From CATOSP01 sp965204715 (GTDB lineage Bacteria > Chloroflexota > Dehalococcoidia > Lucifugimonadales > UBA3495), in contig OZ242009.1 of assembly GCA_965204715.1 (NCBI GenBank), forward strand, positions 2,976,001-3,040,000: a DNA stretch of 64,000 nucleotides, read 5' to 3'. A program made the position numbers and the translations under genes. Shown here piece by piece: positions 59,030 to 64,000 of the stretch. The notes beneath the pieces were generated by a model. It was not told where the DNA came from, ran no database searches, and was given only the letters and a program-made list of their open reading frames with translations. How positions within the stretch are numbered: the first letter of the stretch is position 1; every line of letters begins with the position of its first letter.

Positions 59030-60398
59030 GCGAGGAACCGTTGCGCCAGTTGGCCAGTCCGCCCCAGTCCTCGGCGTCCATGAACTCCGCCCAGCGGCGG
59101 TAGAAACCCCGCTGGTTCTGCTCGGCAGCCTTGGCCTCGGTCGAGTCCAGTATCAGACCGGGCAGCTTCAGCCCATCGTTCTCGTAGTTGGGAGTGCCGT
59201 GTCCCAGCCCCATCTCGTAGTTGTAAGCGTAACGGCGGGCGATCACCCCGCTGCTGGCCGAGTGGGCATAGTTCCAGTTCTCCATGTCGTCCTGTTCGGT
59301 CAGGCCGCCTGGCCCGGAGTAGCGGATATAGTAGTGCCGCAGGTAGTCCTTGACCTCCTGGGGGGCCTTGGCGTCCACCAGGAACCAGCGCCAGACCTCG
59401 GTCTTGTTGACTCCCCTGGGATGCCACACGGCGATGCTCCGGGGCTGGCGCGGCAGGTAGGACATGTTGGGGAAGACCGTCCCTGGCCCGCCCAGAAGCC
59501 GCCACAATTGGGCGTCCTTCCGCTTCTTCTCTTCCTCGCAGTGGCGGAAGTATTCGGACAATACCGGCAGGTCCTGGTACGCCTGCGGTATCGGAGCGTC
59601 CGCCGGACGGAGGGCCATCACCGTACCATGCCCCCGCTCCGGGAAACTTACGTCCAGAAGCCGGCTCCCCGCTCGCTCGTTAGTGTCGCGGCGGCCCGTG
59701 CCGCTGGGGCCGATCCCCACCATGTCCACCGAGCGGTGGCTTATGTTGTGGTAACGGTCACCGATGAAGTTCTCCGCCGGGAATTTCCAGTTGCTGGGCA
59801 CCAGCCACTTTTCGACCCCGCCAAAGACCTCTGTGCCGCCCTCAGTGCCGTCCCAACCGTCCATCAGAAGGTCCAGGTAGAGCCTGAACTCGCCGATGTA
59901 GTCCAGGAACGGCGGGGCCGACTCGTCCCAGGTTGCCCAGATACCTCCCTTGTAGTTGTGCATCTGCGGTACTTCAATCAGTCCCCACTTGGACTTGTCC
60001 AGTTCCTGGTGGTAGGCGTTCTTGAAGTACGGCACGCCCACCAGCTTGCCGTCGGTGGCAAAGCTCCAGCCGTGATATGGGCAGGTGAACACCGGCGTGT
60101 TGCCCTCGTCGTACCGGCAGACCTTCATGCCACGGTGCATACAAGAGTTCAGGAAAGCGTGGACCTCCCCTTCCCGGTCCCGGCAGAGGATCACCGACTC
60201 CTCACCCATAGAGGAAACGAAGTAATCGCCGGGCTTGGGAATCTGCGCCTCGTGGCCAATGAACAGCCAGGCGCGAGCGAACACCTGCTCCTGTTCCTGT
60301 TGGTAGATGTCGTTGCTTACGAAGATCTCGCGGCTGATCAACCCGTGGTCGACGTCCACCAGCTTGCCGGTCACTTCATCCCTGGAGGTTGCAACCAT
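59022..60398 (-). CDS. Rieske-type ring-hydroxylating dioxygenase alpha subunit
   Basis: Protein of 458 residues. The Rieske 2Fe-2S centre is CMHRG...CPYHGWSF (C-x-H, 16-17 residues, C-x2-H, near residues 84-107). The mononuclear iron site is GDRYHNISHRSVD (two His) with a later Asp (DDMENW). The electron and oxygen chemistry is cis-dihydroxylation or related oxygenation of an aromatic or terpenoid substrate. The identity of the substrate is not visible. Strong AAGGAGG site before ATG 60398. Beta subunit follows. No ferredoxin or reductase gene is next to it, so electrons must come from elsewhere in the genome. Confidence 0.92.
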   Translation of the reverse strand: MVATSRDEVTGKLVDVDHGLISREIFVSNDIYQQEQEQVFARAWLFIGHEAQIPKPGDYFVSSMGEESVILCRDREGEVHAFLNSCMHRGMKVCRYDEGNTPVFTCPYHGWSFATDGKLVGVPYFKNAYHQELDKSKWGLIEVPQMHNYKGGIWATWDESAPPFLDYIGEFRLYLDLLMDGWDGTEGGTEVFGGVEKWLVPSNWKFPAENFIGDRYHNISHRSVDMVGIGPSGTGRRDTNERAGSRLLDVSFPERGHGTVMALRPADAPIPQAYQDLPVLSEYFRHCEEEKKRKDAQLWRLLGGPGTVFPNMSYLPRQPRSIAVWHPRGVNKTEVWRWFLVDAKAPQEVKDYLRHYYIRYSGPGGLTEQDDMENWNYAHSASSGVIARRYAYNYEMGLGHGTPNYENDGLKLPGLILDSTEAKAAEQNQRGFYRRWAEFMDAEDWGGLANWRNGSSHE

Positions 60399-60445
60399 CT
60401 CTCTTTGCCTCCTTACACGCCGTTTGGCCTGAACACGGGTCAGGG

Positions 60446-61369
60446 CTACCCTCGCCTGGGGTCCGTTTGCTGGTATCCCGGAGCGTCGTCGGGAAGCTCA
60501 GCCCGCAACTCCACTCCGGCCATCGCCTCCAATACCCGCGCCGCTGCGGCGAATCCCTCGCTGCCCCATCCCAATGCTTGCCCGCGCCGGAATACGTCGT
60601 CGGCTATGTTGCCCATCGACGATGCAGCGCCCGCTTCCCGGGCCATCTCGCAGGCCAGGTGCAGGTCCTTGGCCACAATGTCCAGCGTCCCGCCGGATAC
60701 AAACATTCCGCTGAGTACGGAGCGGGGTATGTTGTCGAACACTCGGCTGGCCCCTGCGCTGACCGGAACGACCTGGGCCAGCAGGCCGGGATCGATACCG
60801 GCCTTGGCCCCGATTATAAGCCCCTCAATCGCAGTAACGAAGTTGGAATACCCCAGGTATTGGGTGACCAGCTTGGCAATGCAACCCGCGCCACTCTCTC
60901 CCAGGTAGAAGATGTTCTCGGCCATGACCTCCAGCAGCGGGCGGCACTCATCGAAGATCGCCCTGTCGCCGGCCGCCATCACCGTCATTCCCGGCGGTCT
61001 CCCGCTCACCGGCGCGTCCAGCATCTCCACCCCCCGGCTGCGGCAGATCGACGACACCTTCCGGGAGACTGTAGGTGAGTTGGTGGTGGTGTCGATAATG
61101 GCATCACCCTGGGAAAGTCCGGCCAACGCACCCGTATCTTCGTCAAGTACGGCTTGCTCGACTTCACCGGGACCCGGCAACGACAGGAACACCACTCGGC
61201 TGCTCTCCGCCACGGCGCGGGGACAGTCCGCCCATGAAGCCCCGGACTCGCAAAGGTTGACGGTGGCTTCCTGGCGTGCATCGTACACCGTAAGCTGGTG
61301 GCCAGCCTCAATCAGGCATCGGGCCATCGGGTTGCCCATAGTGCCGGTGCCAACGAATCCGACGCGCAT
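60446..61369 (-). CDS. 3-hydroxyisobutyrate dehydrogenase family oxidoreductase
   Basis: NAD(P)-dependent enzyme of 307 residues. Nucleotide fold GFVGTGTMGNPMARCLIEAG at the N-terminus, then VFLSLPGPGEVEQAVL, the substrate motif DAPVSGRPPGM with the catalytic Lys region GAGCIAKLVTQYLGYSN. It oxidises beta-hydroxyacids or reduces related aldehydes. The substrate is unknown. ATG 61369 is used (GTG 61372 is the alternative). On the same strand as the dioxygenase operon, 47 bases upstream of it, so probably part of it. Confidence 0.9.
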   Translation of the reverse strand: MRVGFVGTGTMGNPMARCLIEAGHQLTVYDARQEATVNLCESGASWADCPRAVAESSRVVFLSLPGPGEVEQAVLDEDTGALAGLSQGDAIIDTTTNSPTVSRKVSSICRSRGVEMLDAPVSGRPPGMTVMAAGDRAIFDECRPLLEVMAENIFYLGESGAGCIAKLVTQYLGYSNFVTAIEGLIIGAKAGIDPGLLAQVVPVSAGASRVFDNIPRSVLSGMFVSGGTLDIVAKDLHLACEMAREAGAASSMGNIADDVFRRGQALGWGSEGFAAAARVLEAMAGVELRAELPDDAPGYQQTDPRRG

Positions 61370-61521
61370 CACACAACCACTAATAGAGATGCAATTGGAG
61401 CAGAGAATTGGAGATTTTTCGGGCTTGGAGGCATCTTATCCAGTCCGGGAATGAATTTACGTGTACGTTTCTTACCAGAGGGCTACATTCCAGTCAAGAT
61501 GGGACCCATCCGGTGGGCGGC

Positions 61522-63282
61522 CTAACCCGCCGCCGGAGGGTCGACACGGACGGATATGATGTCAGTGTCATGGTACTGTTGGTGCCGCACCGACGAAGCG
61601 TAGTTCCGCAACAGCAGCAGCGATATTTCATGCTCCAGCGGGGTCTCCGTGTCGTGCTGCTGGAGCTGCCTCACCTGGTCCTCGATGTTCTCCCCGGTCC
61701 CGCCGCCTATGAATTCCAGGTCGGCAACCGGGCCGTCGCTGGATGCCAGTACCACCAACTGCCGGTCGTCCCCGACGTCATCATCATTCCCTTCCAGGTC
61801 CAGCGGGGCCAGCGTCAGCAGCGTCTCCTCGGCCACGGCGCTCAGCCGTTCCTTCATGGCCGTGTCCCAGCCCCTGCGGTCGGCGAACCTGGCGATAAAC
61901 TGGTTTAACTCAGGCAGCGCGTCGGCGTGCAACTGGGACTGGAAACGCATTCTGCGCGGGTTGGTAAACTCCAGGTACAGGATCATTACGATGGCCGCGA
62001 ACCCCCCGGTCGTAATGGCACTCTTGAACATAGCGCCTATGACCGGCCCAAGGTCCGGCAGATTGAACAGCCCGAACTGGAAGGACGCGCCAATCCAGAA
62101 GCAGACGCCCGCAACCACAACCCTTTGGCTGTTCTGCTCGCTCTGGATCACCGTCCGCGCCCCGTCCACGAACAGGGTGCCCGTCACCATGATCAGGTAA
62201 CCCGTCATGACCGGCCCGGGGATCGTGCTCAACAGACCGGACACCTTCGGCAGGAACGCCACGATGATGAATACGCAGCCTACGCAGTACCCGACCCTCC
62301 GGGCGGCAACGCCCGTGGTGCGCGTGAACGCGACTATGCCCGGATGGATTATGTTGGGCACTGCTCCCATCAGTCCGGCAAGCAGGTTGGTTGCGCTCCC
62401 GCCCGCCAGCGCGCCCTGTACCTGCCGGAAATCCACGGCCCGGCCCTCGCGCCATGAGACCCGCTGCAGGGCGATGGCTTCTCCATTCGATTGGATCGAG
62501 ATAATTATGCCGAGAAAGATAAATGCCGGGACGAGGGTCCAGAATGGAATGCTGAAATCCAGGGACAGGCCCGGCCATTCGCCAGGAAGTCCGACCCACG
62601 GAGCTTCCAGCACGGGTCGTATGTCATAGATTCCATAGGCGGCGGCAACCCCGCAGCCGATGACGATTCCAATCACCGGCCCCCAGAGACGGAGCAGCGC
62701 CGACCCGCGGAGACTGAGCGCGGCTACGACCACCAGCGTTGCCAGGGCGGTCAGAGGGGCGGCTACGGGTTCGGCGGTCGATGCCCGGTCCAGCAAGGCG
62801 AAGACAACCGACGCCAGCGTGATCGACAGGATCATCATCACCGTACCGCCCACCACCGGCGTAATGATTCGCCTCAGAATGAACAGCCACTTGGAGATCA
62901 CCAACTGCGTCACTGCCGTGACCAGCACCAGGGTCGTCAGCGTCGACGGCCCGCCGTCGGCCACCGCCGAGATGCAGAAGGGAATCGAGAATGCGGCGGT
63001 GAACATGGGCGCAACGGTCCCGGCTCCAACCGGCCCAACCCGCCGCACTTGTATCAGCGTTGACACGCCCACGACCAGCAGCGATGCGAAGACCATCCAC
63101 ACCACGTAGGAGTAGTCCATTCCCGAAGCCTGGGCAACGATTACCGGCGTGACCAGCAGAGTTGCCGAGGCTATCATGCTGAATTGAAATCCATAGCCCA
63201 GCACAGGGAGAATCGGAGGACTTTCGTCCGCCTCGTAGCGGGGGGTCTGAGAAGTTGATGCCGCCAAACTCGTCACTCGCAC
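61522..63282 (-). CDS. NCS2 (uracil/xanthine-type) permease with ATPase-like C-terminal tail
   Basis: Protein of 586 residues. Residues 20-445 form a nucleobase permease with about twelve helices; family blocks include GAGTVAPMFTAAFSIPFCIS near residue 87 and IISIQSNGEAIALQRVSWRE in the middle, and TTGGFAAIVMILYLEF near the end. Residues 455-570 are a soluble domain with ERLSAVAEETLLTL and DLEFIGGGTGENIED, which looks like a histidine-kinase-type (anti-sigma-factor-like) ATPase fold. Most NCS2 proteins end at about 430-460 residues. The fusion suggests coupling of uptake to signalling. Start is GTG 63282. Confidence 0.85.
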   Translation of the reverse strand: MRVTSLAASTSQTPRYEADESPPILPVLGYGFQFSMIASATLLVTPVIVAQASGMDYSYVVWMVFASLLVVGVSTLIQVRRVGPVGAGTVAPMFTAAFSIPFCISAVADGGPSTLTTLVLVTAVTQLVISKWLFILRRIITPVVGGTVMMILSITLASVVFALLDRASTAEPVAAPLTALATLVVVAALSLRGSALLRLWGPVIGIVIGCGVAAAYGIYDIRPVLEAPWVGLPGEWPGLSLDFSIPFWTLVPAFIFLGIIISIQSNGEAIALQRVSWREGRAVDFRQVQGALAGGSATNLLAGLMGAVPNIIHPGIVAFTRTTGVAARRVGYCVGCVFIIVAFLPKVSGLLSTIPGPVMTGYLIMVTGTLFVDGARTVIQSEQNSQRVVVAGVCFWIGASFQFGLFNLPDLGPVIGAMFKSAITTGGFAAIVMILYLEFTNPRRMRFQSQLHADALPELNQFIARFADRRGWDTAMKERLSAVAEETLLTLAPLDLEGNDDDVGDDRQLVVLASSDGPVADLEFIGGGTGENIEDQVRQLQQHDTETPLEHEISLLLLRNYASSVRHQQYHDTDIISVRVDPPAAG

Positions 63283-63466
63283 AAGAGGTCTTTACAGCCT
63301 TGAAGATTATAACCAAAGCATTGGCGTCAGCCAACGACTTCCGAACGGTTGGGTTTCTATTCGTCCTCTCCCCACCGGAGAGGGGGAGCCTTTGAAAAGA
63401 ATAGAAAGAATGACAGCCTGCCCATTCGTTGTAGCAGGGTTTAGGGCGTGTTAACATATTTAATTG

Positions 63467-64000
63467 ATGGACCAGTCAAACATCCGCAACTTCTGCATCA
63501 TTGCCCACATCGACCACGGCAAGTCCACCCTGGCTGACCGCTTCCTGGAAATCACCGGAACGGTGCGGCCCCAGGACATGCGCGCCCAATTTCTGGACCA
63601 GATGGACCTGGAGCGGGAGCGGGGGATTACCATCAAGGGCAAGGCGGTGAGCATGGTCCACCGCGCGCCCGATGGCATGGACTACCAGCTAAACCTGATC
63701 GATACCCCCGGCCACGTCGATTTCAGCTATGAGGTTTCCCGTGCTCTGGCCGCCGCCGAAGGTGCGCTGCTGGTGGTGGACGCCAGCCAGGGCATTGAGG
63801 CGCAGACCATCGCCAACACGCTGCTGGCTATGGAATACGACCTGATGCTGATTCCCGTGGTCAACAAGGTTGACCTTCCCCAGGCCGAACCGCAGCGGGT
63901 CGCCGCCGAGTTGCGGCAGGTGTTCGGGTTCCGGGAGGATGAAGTCCTGTTCGTGTCCGCCAAGGAAGGTACCGGGGCCAATGAAGTCCTGGACACCATA
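63467..64000 (+). CDS. lepA: Elongation factor 4 (LepA), 5' part
   Basis: The first 178 codons of LepA, cut by the window end. Starts at ATG 63467 (MDQSNIRNFCIIAHIDHGKS). The G1 P-loop AHIDHGKST, the switch DQMDLERERGITIKGKAV, G3 DTPGHVDFSYEVSRAL and G4 NKVDLPQAEP are all present. LepA is a ribosome-associated GTPase that remobilises stalled ribosomes. Highly conserved. It is divergent from the NCS2 gene with about 185 bases between them. Confidence 0.95.
   Translation, partial: MDQSNIRNFCIIAHIDHGKSTLADRFLEITGTVRPQDMRAQFLDQMDLERERGITIKGKAVSMVHRAPDGMDYQLNLIDTPGHVDFSYEVSRALAAAEGALLVVDASQGIEAQTIANTLLAMEYDLMLIPVVNKVDLPQAEPQRVAAELRQVFGFREDEVLFVSAKEGTGANEVLDTI

Noticed and set aside
1..64000. CRISPR arrays and rRNA genes
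   Set aside because: I found no array of regularly spaced direct repeats with unique spacers, and no rRNA sequence.

Overview
This window is GC-rich bacterial DNA. It is probably from a Chloroflexota genome, with a SAR202/Dehalococcoidia-like lineage the best guess. That inference rests on a luciferase-like flavin monooxygenase, a Rieske dioxygenase operon with a UGSC-type selenoprotein, an NCS2 permease, fibronectin-like secreted proteins, a leucine-rich-repeat tail and a tRNA-Val(GAC)-like gene. No rRNA is present, so the taxonomy is inferred only.

Layout. (1) 1-13.3 kb is a defence island: a SNF2-type helicase with a C-terminal DUF3883 domain (cut by the window edge), an unknown AT-richer gene, a DUF1156 adenine-type DNA methylase, an AAA ATPase plus TOPRIM-like DUF4276-type pair, a DUF499 ATPase, and a DUF5131 (Gp37/Gp68) plus TcmP three-Cys-motif pair. 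(2) 13.3-17.5 kb is decay: an HNH endonuclease gene split by an IS630 element, then remnants of an epimerase and an MFS transporter. (3) 17.6-25.7 kb is chromosomal accessory DNA: a histidine kinase fused to a complete OmpR-type regulator, two secreted WTPG/fibronectin-like proteins, an LRR-protein tail, a small HTH protein, a lipoprotein and a TPR protein.

(4) About 25.7-45.3 kb looks like an integrative conjugative element. It has a triple-HTH regulator, a region of tandem repeats, a coiled-coil protein, and a compact type IV secretion cluster (secreted protein, VirB6-like, two VirB2-like pilins, a PrgI fusion, VirB4, VirD4-like). These are followed by a replication-relaxation protein, HTH proteins, low-GC cargo (DUF4238 protein and a membrane protein), a ribbon-helix-helix protein and a frameshifted large serine recombinase. 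The recombinase 3' end overlaps a tRNA-Val gene, which is the likely attachment site.

(5) 45.3-64 kb returns to housekeeping and metabolic genes: a MITE-like inverted repeat, panD with two methyltransferases, a CNT nucleoside transporter, an uncharacterised protein, a flavin monooxygenase, and a peptide-type ABC importer (binding protein and two permeases, no ATPases in the window). A minus-strand operon follows with Rieske dioxygenase alpha and beta subunits, two small proteins, a UGSC-partner protein and a UGSC selenoprotein with an in-frame TGA and a SECIS-like hairpin. The window ends with a 3-hydroxyisobutyrate-dehydrogenase-like enzyme, an NCS2 permease with a fused ATPase-like tail, and the start of lepA.

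The observations I rate highest are the selenocysteine reading of the UGSC gene, the methylase/helicase/DUF499 island with an inserted ATPase-TOPRIM pair, the clean IS630 interruption of the HNH gene, the kinase-regulator fusion, and the tRNA-linked conjugative element with a PrgI-secreted-domain fusion.
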